Both the position numbers and the translations under genes were made by a program. From assembly GCA_002633005.1 (NCBI GenBank), contig NMRA01000622.1:202958-243987 (forward strand): 41,030 bases of DNA, in the 5' to 3' direction. Origin of the DNA: Phoronis australis. Its lineage: Eukaryota > Phoronida > Phoronidae. Shown one piece after another: positions 14,201 through 22,300 of the stretch; position 1 is the stretch's first letter; every line of letters begins with the position of its first letter. Below the pieces are notes generated by a model, which did not search any database, had not been told where the DNA came from, and was given only the letters and a program-made list of their open reading frames with translations.

Positions 14201-17200
14201 GCAGTAGCGGACGAGTAATTAATAAAATTACGAAAAGCTGTAATTAAGTGGAAAATATGTCTAGGATAACCAACCAACCTTATTTTAGCTCAAAATGACA
14301 TGGAAAAAGGTTGTCTTCGCCTTTAAACTACATTTTACAGTGCTACCTTTCGTAGCACTGTAAAAAAGTGAAGCCCTGGAATGCCAACTCCTGCACGTGA
14401 CTAACGTATTCTATTATTAGAGCTTGCAACCCCGAGATCTAAGGCGCGAGAGTTTGCACTGAGAATTTCTAGCGGTCTTCTCGACCTCAGGCTCGACTGA
14501 GTTTGATCAAATGTTGGAGTTATCAAATCAAGAGTGTTTGCTTTGCAGTTTAAATGAAAAGATTAGCCCCTACTAGCAAGTGTTTTTACCCGACTTTTGA
14601 AAATCTACTCGTATTTTCGTAGCTAAAGGATTTCTCTGCTGTTTTGATTAATCATTTATGAAGCCTCTCTGGTTCTGGTTCATTCCCTTTTTATGTTACT
14701 ATTACACCATATTAGTTTTCGCGTTTTGTTAAACACACTTGGTTTTTAGAATTAAAAAAAACCGTTTTAAACCGATCAGGTATGCAAAATGTTTATCATT
14801 TATGGATTAAACTGTTTATCGTTTGCTTCTGCTATAATGGTACAGACTCGTGAAGGACTTTCTAATGATTTGATTCTGATGCAGTTCGGTTGAAAAACGG
14901 CGGTGTTGCGGAAAGTTTTAGTGACAGTAAATCCCACAGGACAACAAGTTACATACATCGGACCTAACCAGTGCAAACAATTACCACGCATGCGTGGCGC
15001 AACCTCAGCAGCGAAATTGAAGTTGACATTCCAAGGCTGAGTTTTTTGCTGACAAGTATTGGCTGCAATATCCCACTTTCGAAATGACCGCGCCACATTG
15101 AAATTCAGTGACGTCTTTGGTGGGCAGGCGTTAAGCGCCACCTATAGATCCCATGTAATGCGGATGGGAGGTTTCAATAGAGATGAATAAACTGTCACAA
15201 TGCCTGCAAATTTTTATTAATGTGCGGTGGGATATACTAATCATAGCTTACGGAAAAAGGCAAACCTCTTGAAATATGCATGGATGAAGGACATCATGTC
15301 TCATACATTTTCCACTGCGAAAAATTCCGCGGCTGCGTAGTCATTCGCTGCGACTGATAATGCGGAAGATTTTTGATTCAAGCCTATGTCAAAAAGATAA
15401 AATCAATAAGTGAACTTAACCTAATCAAACAACGGGAGGGGTGACAGTGGCTTTGATTCCTCATTTTTTATTATAATTAACCAGTATGTAGCAGTGAGTT
15501 TCTGTCCACAAAATCTGAGTCGGGATTAAGCGGGGGTCGCATTACTCTGGAGAGTGCCAAAGTCTCGTATTGATTGACTTTGCTAGTTCCGCCGGTCCAC
15601 GGCCTAAGACATCTGGGTAGAGTTCAGTAGCTGTCTCGCGACTAAAAAATAGCCAAAGTCACATATGTTCTTATTTAAAATACACGGCAATATCCCACGT
15701 AATATCACGAAGTCTTGCTTTTTACCGAGGTCCTATCGTAGCTAGGTCCTAGTGTTACTGAATTCTAACCAGCCTCCGGTTGAGTAACTTTAAGACCTCG
15801 CTAAAAAGCAAGACTTCGCGAGATTACGTGAGACATAGCCGTGTATTTTCGCTATGTCCTAGCGTTACTGAACGCACGCCAGATTGTTTCTGGGTCACGA
15901 CTTCCTGCTTACCGACCAATCCATGGGCGGCGCACCATAGGGGGCTGGGGGGGGGGGGTGTTGGCTATAGCCCCACTTTTTTCAGTGCTGCGCCGCCCAT
16001 GCAATCAGGTGCCTTAGCCGCTTGACCGGGCGGAACCGGCGAATCAAGTTACCTGTGATGTCACGGGAGTTCAAGAGCCGACAGCTGTCGCACAATGCAA
16101 TCGAAAAGCGACAATATCACGGCTAATTGAGTAATTAGTTTTGTCGTATTCATACAGTAGGTACCACGCCCTTGTCCTTGTGATCTTGGGCAATTCTGAA
16201 GTTACATACTGTGTATCCAAACAGCTGTTGCACTGAAATTGTATCTCTGAGTTTTAGGTGCTGATATCGTTGGAGTCAATTGCTGTTTTGATATTGACGC
16301 AACACTAAAGACAATACGTCTTATGAAGACTTCTCTAGAGGCTGAAGGGTTGACGCCGTTTCTAATGACGCAGCCATGCTGTTTTCATTGCCCAGAAGTT
16401 GAAAACACTCCAAACGGTTACATGACGTTGCCTGAATATCCTTTCGGTAGGATGTGTATACAGTTTCGTAATTAGTTGAACTGTAAAACAAATAAAAATA
16501 AAATTGTTTACACGTACGGGCGTGAACATGTAACCGCATTGGAACTGTATGAGTGTCCTATCACCAACGCAGAGAGGAGAGGTTATGTATACGAGGTATT
16601 GAGTGACTACCAGTCTTCACCATCAGTTTCAGCTCTCATGAACTCCACACGAATCACCCACTCTCGTTATTTAAAGCTAAGCTATTGATCAACAGTTTTC
16701 GGGTTTAATATCAAATTAAATCCTGCCTCGTCATAAGTTCTTGGCATCGCTACACTACACGTGGCGTGCTGATGAAATACAATTGTTACGGAATATACTG
16801 TGATGTATAACATTGATGGGCAAAGAAAATATTCATTAAAGGAGAAAAGCCCCGGATAAAGCCCAACGTTGATTTACGTTCATGTGTTTTATCGGTGTCC
16901 TGTTTGTTTTACCAGCTCTGGAACCCCGTCTGTTCACACGTTGGGATTGCCGCCGATATGCGAGGCAAGCCTATGAGCTCGGTGTTCGATACATCGGAGG
17001 ATGTTGCGGCTTTGAGCCGTACCACATACGAGAAGTTGCCGAGGAGGTAAGATGCGCACTGGTAAATCAATGACAGCTACTTGTTTACTTCCTTTGAGCG
17101 CGGGAGCTAGGTGGGTGCATAATGGCAGGCTAAACCGCCAAGGCTGAAGGCGTCGTTTGAGTAGCTGATGAGTGCTCAGATCGACTTCACGTGGGAAGAA

Positions 17201-18450
17201 CATTTAAGAGGCTATTTTGAATGGTTTCACGTTTGTTCGCAGTGCTTTATCTAGTCTAGAAAGAATATATTTCCTGTAGTTGTAGTTCGACTCCTTTGGC
17301 AAAACTATTTTAGGCTACTCTGTCGAAGACAATATCAATCAATTTATTTCTGTAATAAAGGCCATATGCCCACTGTAACATACTTAAGAGTGCAGCAAGC
17401 ATGCGTAAGCAATCTCACGCTGACACCCTCAAGCATGGGGTCGAGTTTGGGCACTGGAGAATTGTGACGTCACGTGGCATGTTCTCACATTTCGTCCGTT
17501 TGTTCCCGAATTTGTAAGATAATTGCTCTCATTCACCAGACGTCCATTAGTGCAGTAGTAAAATAATGTATCCCAGGTCACGCGAGCATTTTTACCTCCA
17601 CAGTTGGCGGTAGAAAGAGGAAGGAGGCCTCCTGGTGCTGACAAGAACGCCCTCTTTGGAGCTCAAAATGTCAACAACATGTTTCCGTTCGTTCAAACCA
17701 GGTGAGCATTCGATGGATGCCGATTCCCTGTTTAGAAACAAGGATTATGCGAACTTGAGTATTCTTCAGTTTGAGGTTGTTTACTTGGACAACGAAAACA
17801 CCGGCAATGTCGATTTTCTGATAGGTTACTTTAGCTTGTCCCAGAATGTCTTTAGTAGCGGACTATTCCGTTTCATTGAAGTGACAAATTCGTAGCAGTT
17901 GATTATACTAGTAAGCCGATTTGACTGAGGACGATGTGAATAAAAATGGTATGAAGTTAGCTAAATTACTGTACATAATGTACTGAGACCTATATCTTCG
18001 AGCCGTGTTTGCACGATGCGGAGTACGTGTTTCCTTCGGGGGATAAAGTTCACCTTTTTGCACTGTTTTTTGACGTTTTTCTATCGGTGCAATTAATTGC
18101 AGATTGGTTGGTTTTCTATAGCACTGGTTTGCATATTCAACAGCAAATTAACGTACAGTTGGACCATGTAGACAAATTTTGATTTTGAAACAAAATTGTC
18201 TCGTCTAGATGAGCCCGGGGAAAACTTTCTTAGTTAACAGGAAGCAATGCACTTAAGTTGACGATATCGCCTGAGTAGACTGAAATACACGGTGTGTAAC
18301 TTGTAATTAAGCGTGTATAGAACTTTTAGTTGTTAAACTGTTATTGTTTGTTTATGTTTTAGGTGCACTAAAGAATACTGGACCAATATAAAACCGGCCT
18401 TTGGACGCCCGGATTGTCCAATATTGTCCAAACCGTCCACTGAGCAATGA
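5098..18450 (+). CDS. BHMT: Betaine-homocysteine S-methyltransferase, complete eight-exon gene
   Basis: Known role of the family: cytosolic zinc enzyme transferring a methyl group from betaine to homocysteine, giving methionine and dimethylglycine. I joined eight exons (5098-5254, 5580-5689, 10433-10627, 11810-11957, 16258-16446, 16916-17046, 17604-17701, 18363-18450), all with AG/GT borders and matching phases. They total 1116 nt, or 371 residues. The N-terminal [16 protein letters not shown] and the zinc cysteines C212 (in VGVNCC) and C296-C297 (in [12 protein letters not shown]) are present. Asp23, Tyr74 and Glu154 match active-site positions of human BHMT. Position 41 is Tyr where human has Trp44, and 155 is Phe where human has Tyr160. 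The C-terminus stops soon after ILSKP, so the protein lacks about 30 residues of the human C-terminal arm (human length 406). The start is the first ATG before the conserved core. A BHMT-like enzyme with another methyl donor is possible. Confidence 0.95.
5299..5378. mobile_element. Short MITE with CATGGGCGG end, copy 1 (BHMT intron 1)
   Basis: Contains GCAGCACTGAAAAAAGTGG, a CTATAG centre flanked by G and C runs, and ends CCATGGGCG. It matches the better-preserved copies at 15922-16001 and 20316-20435. The left terminal CATGGGCGGCG is missing or decayed here. Confidence 0.6.
5580..5689 (+). CDS. BHMT: BHMT exon 2
   Basis: 110 nt between TTTTCAG and GTAAGT, entering at phase 1 and leaving at phase 0. 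It encodes [20 protein letters not shown] followed by YATGDKL. Tyr74 corresponds to human Tyr77 in the betaine site. The exon end (KSATGKSHD) is slightly shorter than the matching human loop. Confidence 0.95.
6150..6570. repeat. Dispersed repeat, copy 2
   Basis: Same order and orientation as the blocks at 3340-3570 and 4368-4520, with shared AGGTTGCATCAAG and TTAGTTGTAATTGGA. The two copies are clearly diverged with many small indels, so the duplication or insertion is old. Confidence 0.55.
9018..10053. mobile_element. ~1.04-kb element with 11-bp terminal inverted repeats and ~150-bp internal tandem repeats
   Basis: The left end ATGCGCCCACA (9018) is the exact reverse complement of TGTGGGCGCAT (10043-10053). 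Just inside the left end is a hairpin (CCACATATTTATATGTGG). A CGTCCGTCCG-rich stretch follows at 9058-9105. Then come at least four diverged units keyed by CTAGTGGC at 9221, 9366, 9527 and 9671, 145-161 bases apart, often with ATGAAATTTGG or a G-A-C-T-A-C context. The 141-residue plus frame at 9491-9916 crosses these units and is probably not a gene. Superfamily not recognised; the exact ends and any target duplication are uncertain. Confidence 0.6.
10433..10627 (+). CDS. BHMT: BHMT exon 3
   Basis: 195 nt, phase 0 on both sides, bordered by ATCAG and GTATGT. Encodes the barrel segment [20 protein letters not shown], then [15 protein letters not shown] and ends NIDFVLAE. The closing Glu (residue 154) matches human Glu159, a substrate-binding residue. 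Confidence 0.95.
10852..10875. repeat. (AAAT)n microsatellite
   Basis: A run of AAAT/ATAA units of about 24 bases in BHMT intron 3. The rest of that intron (10628-11809) is AT-rich and shows nothing else recognisable. Confidence 0.9.
11810..11957 (+). CDS. BHMT: BHMT exon 4
   Basis: 148 nt between TTCAG and GTAAGG, entering at phase 0 and leaving at phase 1. Encodes [33 protein letters not shown] and [13 protein letters not shown], closely following human BHMT. The first residue is Phe where human has Tyr160, one of the residues reported to contact betaine. Confidence 0.95.
12066..12150 (+). repeat. Possible tRNA-derived SINE head
   Basis: GGTTCGATTCC at 12138-12148 is an exact RNA polymerase III B box. 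Upstream sequence (TGAGCTGGGTTTAGAAAGTGG) is only a weak A-box match, at about the right distance. No intact cloverleaf can be folded by eye, so this is at best a degenerate tRNA-related repeat. Confidence 0.3.
13438..13494 (+). CDS. N-terminal fragment of a transposon protein, cut by a gap
   Basis: An ATG in the left part of the Kolobok-like element opens a Ser/Asp-rich frame ([19 protein letters not shown]) that runs into the N gap. It may be the first exon of the second protein or of the transposase. No domain can be assigned from 19 residues. Confidence 0.35.
13495..13779. other. Assembly gap (285 N)
   Basis: Run of N inside the Kolobok-like element. Frames that cross it are artefacts. 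Confidence 1.
13780..14057 (-). pseudogene. THAP-domain protein of the Kolobok-like element, broken
   Basis: THAP domains are C2CH zinc fingers that bind transposon ends. On the minus strand an ATG at 14057 opens [13 protein letters not shown], and the frame reaches VPLHRFP, the THAP 'FHRFP' core. The downstream part ([15 protein letters not shown], then [11 protein letters not shown] and RLKKDAIPS) is in another frame, so there is a one-base-type frameshift near 13968. The second zinc cysteine is Tyr in the YTNY motif. The C-H pair in VCGKHF is intact. The remainder lies in the gap. A dead copy on this evidence, unless the shift is an assembly error. Confidence 0.8.
14333..14365. repeat. Perfect 14-bp hairpin
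   Basis: TTTTACAGTGCTAC, five-base loop CTTTC, then the exact reverse complement. It lies seven bases outside the right TTAA of the Kolobok-like element. It may be the end of another inserted element. Confidence 0.85.
15677..15849. repeat. Inverted repeat (~55-bp arms), probable MITE
   Basis: Arms 15677-15731 and 15795-15849 are reverse complements with few mismatches (AAAATACACGGC outer end; AAGCAAGACTTCG inner part on the right arm). A second short repeat, GTCCTAGYGTTACTGAA, occurs as a direct pair at about 15746 and 15856, so the structure is compound. Confidence 0.7.
15922..16001. mobile_element. Short MITE, best copy (CATGGGCGGCGCA ends)
   Basis: Perfect terminal inverted repeats CATGGGCGGCGCA / TGCGCCGCCCATG frame an 80-bp unit with a long G run, GGCTATAGCC and the stretch CACTTTTTTCAGTGCTG. 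Same family at 5299-5378 and 20316-20435. Confidence 0.8.
16258..16446 (+). CDS. BHMT: BHMT exon 5 (first zinc cysteine)
   Basis: 189 nt between TTTTAG and GTAGGA, phase 1 at both ends. It opens [13 protein letters not shown], whose first Cys (residue 212) matches human zinc ligand Cys217. The next residue is Cys where human has His. It ends with [17 protein letters not shown]. Confidence 0.95.
16447..16915 (+). other. BHMT intron 5
   Basis: GTAGGA to CCAG. AT-rich; nothing further recognised in it. Confidence 0.8.
16916..17046 (+). CDS. BHMT: BHMT exon 6 (zinc cysteine pair)
   Basis: 131 nt, entering at phase 1 and leaving at phase 0 (GAGGAG|GTAAGA). Encodes [20 protein letters not shown], then [21 protein letters not shown]296-C297 correspond to human Cys299-Cys300, the other two zinc ligands. 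Confidence 0.97.
17047..17603 (+). other. BHMT intron 6
   Basis: GTAAGA to CCACAG. I see no repeat or gene in it. Confidence 0.75.
17604..17701 (+). CDS. BHMT: BHMT exon 7
   Basis: 98 nt, entering at phase 0 and leaving at phase 2 (CCAG|GTGAGC). Opens [15 protein letters not shown], aligning with LAPERGFLPPASEK of human BHMT. The second half ([14 protein letters not shown]) is much less conserved than the barrel. Found from the phase and residues needed after exon 6. Confidence 0.85.
17702..18362 (+). other. BHMT intron 7
   Basis: GTGAGC to TTTTAG. AT-rich, no recognisable repeat or gene. Confidence 0.75.
18363..18450 (+). CDS. BHMT: BHMT exon 8 (stop)
   Basis: 88 nt after TTTTAG. It completes an Arg codon with exon 7, then encodes [20 protein letters not shown] and LSKPSTEQ before TGA at 18448. 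It matches the KEYW...GRP...SKP block of human BHMT. The stop comes right after that block, so the C-terminal oligomerisation tail is absent. Confidence 0.92.
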
Positions 18451-19169
18451 GTAAGGCGCGCGTCCATTGAATCATTGCGTTTACTGGAAGATTGGGCAAT
18501 ACGTGAGAGAGAGTTTGCCCCTGAGCTTTTGGTTACAGTGGAGCAAAAACGCGGAGAAAATTATCCCATCCATTTAAGCAATCCATGACAACAATTACGT
18601 ACTTTTAGAATTAACAATTTAGCCAAGAACACGGATCCTGCATTAAACGCGACTGCACTACAGACTTGTTTGCTTTCAATGAGGCCAGTGTGTTGTTTTC
18701 GGACACTCAACAAGAGGTGATTGAGACAGAGAGGTAATGAATAAAATTGTTATTGTTTAAGACGTTTGAAAACGTCAAAATAGAACATCCATTTTCTAAA
18801 AATTTATCATTCTTGAAGAAGCCAATATTCCATGGTTCATAAGTTTTTATAAGTTCTTGTAGCGTAAACCAGTCCCAAGTTTACCTTTCTGTTTCTTGAA
18901 TATTTCTGAACATTCTCATTCAACTAATACAAGTTAAGTAAACGTTCTTGTAATTAAACATAAAAGTCACTATACAGACCGTTTTAAAGAGCTTGTGCTT
19001 TCCTTATTTTGATTAAAATTGATGAAACCATATACATGTAGTTTGATTTTACCTCCATCAATGGATAATCTCCCGAACTACAACATTGTCATCTCTAGGT
19101 TTAGTTTCTCGAGCTCCTCACATAATGTTAATTAGACTGTTACTGTCGTCATCACTGCAATGTCATTGC
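18451..19169. other. Convergent interval between two gene ends
   Basis: 719 bases separate the BHMT stop from the stop of the minus-strand mosaic gene. Both 3' UTRs must lie here or overlap. No clear minus-strand AATAAA (TTTATT on plus) was seen. Confidence 0.7.
18740..18745 (+). terminator. Candidate BHMT polyadenylation signal
   Basis: AATAAA 290 bases after the BHMT stop codon, followed by a TTGTTATTGTTT stretch. It is the first such hexamer downstream of the stop. Confidence 0.55.
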
Positions 19170-19381
19170 CTACTCGTTGCAATAATCACGACCCTTATCA
19201 AAGAGCGGCGACCAAACGTCGAGCTGGATTGAGCAGGCGTGGTTGAAGACGTGTCCAGTGCGCCGTGTAGACTTCAGGCAAATGTACTGTATTGACACAT
19301 CACCGTTGCCGTGTCGAGTCACAGTTTTGTCAGTGTTGGGAATGGATGCCGGATGGTCACACCTTCGCGTCTTGTAGACAG
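19170..19381 (-). CDS. Mosaic gene, last exon: sushi domain and stop
   Basis: Follows CTTTCAG at 19382; entry phase 1. Four sushi-type cysteines occur in RRCDHPASIPN, IQYIC, FNHAC and RDYC, with WSPLF between the third and fourth. TAG follows RDYCNE. A GTAGGC directly at the stop (phase 2) could be a donor, but all other junctions are phase 1, so a terminal exon is preferred. Confidence 0.75.
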
Positions 19382-22300
19382 CTGAAAGTATATCACAGTG
19401 CGTGAAGAGGTTGATACAGGATCGTCCACCCAACACTCAATTGAGAAAGGCCCAACTTTAAATCGTTTGGACACATTTTTGAGATTACAAAAGTTCAATT
19501 TCACCATTTGTATTACGTTAGCTAACACGGGCTTTTGTCATCTTGCTGATATTAAGGTTATCTAGGACCTTAATATACGACCTCGACTCTAAGTCAAATA
19601 TCAAAAATATGCCTTGTAAACCATGAAAGGGTGATATTTTATGACGGGAGATGTTAGAGAAGATAGGTACATTCATAGCAAAAATCCCCCCAGCCGATTA
19701 ACTAAAACTTTTTCAAATCAAAAACTATATGTTATGTCTCAAAAACGGTGTTAGGAATCTTTTGTTATTCACTTGAGTTCGGGTTTTATGCCAAATTAAC
19801 TGCAAAGTATACGGCATTTTTTAAAAAGTAGCGGTACTGTACGCAAAAATAGGCATTTTAAAGCAAAATACTAACGGCGTTTTTGACACATAACGTTAAG
19901 TTTTCATTTAAAAAGTTTTAGGAAAATCGGTAGGGAGTTATTTTGCAATGATTGTACTTTTCTTGCACATGCCAACTCATGAAATATAACGTCGCTTTCG
20001 TAAAATGTAGCAATGCTACATTTCTCGCATGCGCATTCGACGTAAATTGTAACAATTACATAAAATGTAACAACTTGTTCCGTTTTAGCAGAGTTCTAGA
20101 AACGTAAAATGTGACGATGACGTAAAATGTATCAGATGGTACATTTTACGAAAATGTTACATTTTACTGTTCTAATATTATTAATGACTGACGAAAAACA
20201 AGTTCAGCTTGCTTCGTTGTTTGACGCATTTCAGCTTTGAGATAAGGTAATGGATGTATGAGTAAATAGTCCACGAGAACGATAAAGGAATCACTGTGGA
20301 ATTTGTGTTCAACAACATGGGCGGCGCAGTACTGAAAAATGTGGGGCTATAGCCCCCAGCCCCCCTGTAATCGCCGCAGCACTGAAAAAAGTGGGGCTAT
20401 AACCTCCTCCAGCCCCCTATGGTGCGCAGCCCATGAACAAGCTCCATCGTTGAATATTCGCCATACTGTACGTTACTTGCTGCTAAATGGTAGACTCTTG
20501 CTTAAAAAACACGAACGAAATATATGATCAGAATACTTAATTTTTGCTTCATAGACCACTGACAAAAAATTCCCACCCTCCAGTATCAAAAAAATTAATG
20601 ACACCAAAATTATAACGGAAGCAGCCCCGAACCAGTGAGAAATCGGGAAGATCGAACATCGGCGACCAAGAACGTCGGAATGGAGATCATAAAGACGGGA
20701 TTTTAATAGTTTGAACATTTAATTGAGAGACCGAGCTCAATGGAAAAACTACGTTGTGTCCGGGACGCGGCAGAAATGTCGTTGAATATCATAGTTTTGT
20801 TGGTGCTCGGCAAATAACGAGGCTTGCCGTGATAAGTCAGCACGAAAAGTCCATTCTCAAGGAAAAAAAGAACTCCCAGTTCTTTCCAAGTCCAAAATTA
20901 CATACGTTCTGACCTAGGGAAATGTTATCACCAAAACATGTTTTCGCTGACCGAGCGCGGGTTTGTAGCCGCAGCTTTAAACGACAGACCACGTAACGAA
21001 GCGATTGTCTCCACATTTACAAAGCACAGATTCACATTTCTTCATATGTCCGTCACGAACTGGCATAACCTTCTTGTGTTTTACCGGAAGTAGGCCTACA
21101 TTCACTAATTGTTATTTTTCCGTTCAAAATTTTAGGGTCGAGCCAACTACATGTATATCGGCAAGGTAAATGTACATGTACATGCAGTTGCAGGGAGGAC
21201 TGAGTCCAGCCTGAGGAATATATCAGTATAAGAGCATCGGCGCAGCATCCATTGCATAAAATAGCCTGTACATTTATGAAGCAATGTGGGAACTCCCATC
21301 GGAGGCTGAGTAATCTTCACCCAATGTGGCAGTGAAACGCTTCCTACGTTGACAGGCACGCGTAGACTTCACCCGTTCCAATAGCTGGTATCTCAGGCTC
21401 TAAGCCATGTCTAGACACTCCAAATAGTCACATGCTTCCGCGTATAGCCCTAAGGCAATTAACTGGAGTGTACGGGCAATGGTCCTAGATTCGTGTCTGC
21501 AGTTTAGTCAATCGGAAACTTGGATCATACATGTAATTGGCATGAACTATGCTCTATTGAGAAGTCGTAAACGACTTTTCATCTCGAAATGACTGGTAGG
21601 AACACCAGGGCCGGATCTAGGATACTAAAGTACGGGGGGGGGGGCAACATGTTGTCTCAGGGAATTGGGGAAAGCGTATGTGCACAGGCGGCCGAAAGTT
21701 GCGGGGGCCGGGACGTGGACCATCTGTTCAGAAAATTTATGGGTGGACTAACCAAAAAAAAAAACGAGAGAACGATTCCGCCGCGATCCGGGGACTGAAC
21801 GCTACCCATCATCCGCTACCGGTCCTAGTTACTGAACTCAATATTTCCTCACGCTTCACGCTGTTGCCGTTTCATTTTGCTTGCGGCAGCCAAGGCGGGG
21901 GGGGGGGGCTGGGCCGCCCCTAAATCCGCCGATGACTCAGATAATTTGTATAGGACAGTCGACTACAAAGCCGTACACGTATGGCTAATCGGAGTGTGTA
22001 CACGAGGCCCAATACGTACTGCAAGTTAGTTCGTCGCTAAGGTCAAAGCAGTCAAAAACACCATCACATTTGAGGAACTCTGGAAGACAACTGTTTTCGC
22101 ACGAGAACTGTCTAGGGCAGTGTGACGGCCTGTCTGTAGTTGGTTGTATTGGGGTCGTTGCGTAGAATTTCGTGGTAGTTGTCCATTGGATTGTCGTGGT
22201 AGGTGTCGTTGTAACTTGTTTCGGCGAAGCGGAAGTTGTTAAGGGTCCTGCAACAAGTGTAGTGAAAGTTTTGTTTGTAGAATTCAATTACAGCAGTGTG

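Larger units (their letters stand above)
13104..14322. mobile_element. Kolobok/T2-like DNA transposon with ~150-bp terminal inverted repeats and TTAA flanks
   Basis: The left end (13104-~13252) and right end (~14170-14322) are near-perfect reverse complements over about 150 bases. Both begin AGGCGAAG and both are flanked by TTAA (13100-13103 and 14323-14326). TTAA targets, an AGG start and a THAP protein are hallmarks of Kolobok elements and of the Xenopus T2 family, whose termini read TTAAAGG. Two coding ends face inward: a THAP gene from the right (minus) and an ATG at 13438 on plus opening [19 protein letters not shown]. An assembly gap of 285 N hides the middle, so true length is unknown. 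Confidence 0.8.
11958..16257 (+). other. BHMT intron 4 (4.3 kb), transposon-rich
   Basis: Carries a tRNA-like B box at 12138, the Kolobok-like element (13104-14322), a perfect hairpin (14333-14365), a 173-bp inverted repeat (15677-15849) and a MITE (15922-16001). Frames at 12394-12789 (+) and 14800-15141 (-) lack domains or splice support and look like decayed repeat sequence. Confidence 0.7.

Noticed and set aside
14800-15141. 113-residue minus-strand frame
   Set aside because: Looks like decayed repeat sequence. No domain and no good acceptor or donor.
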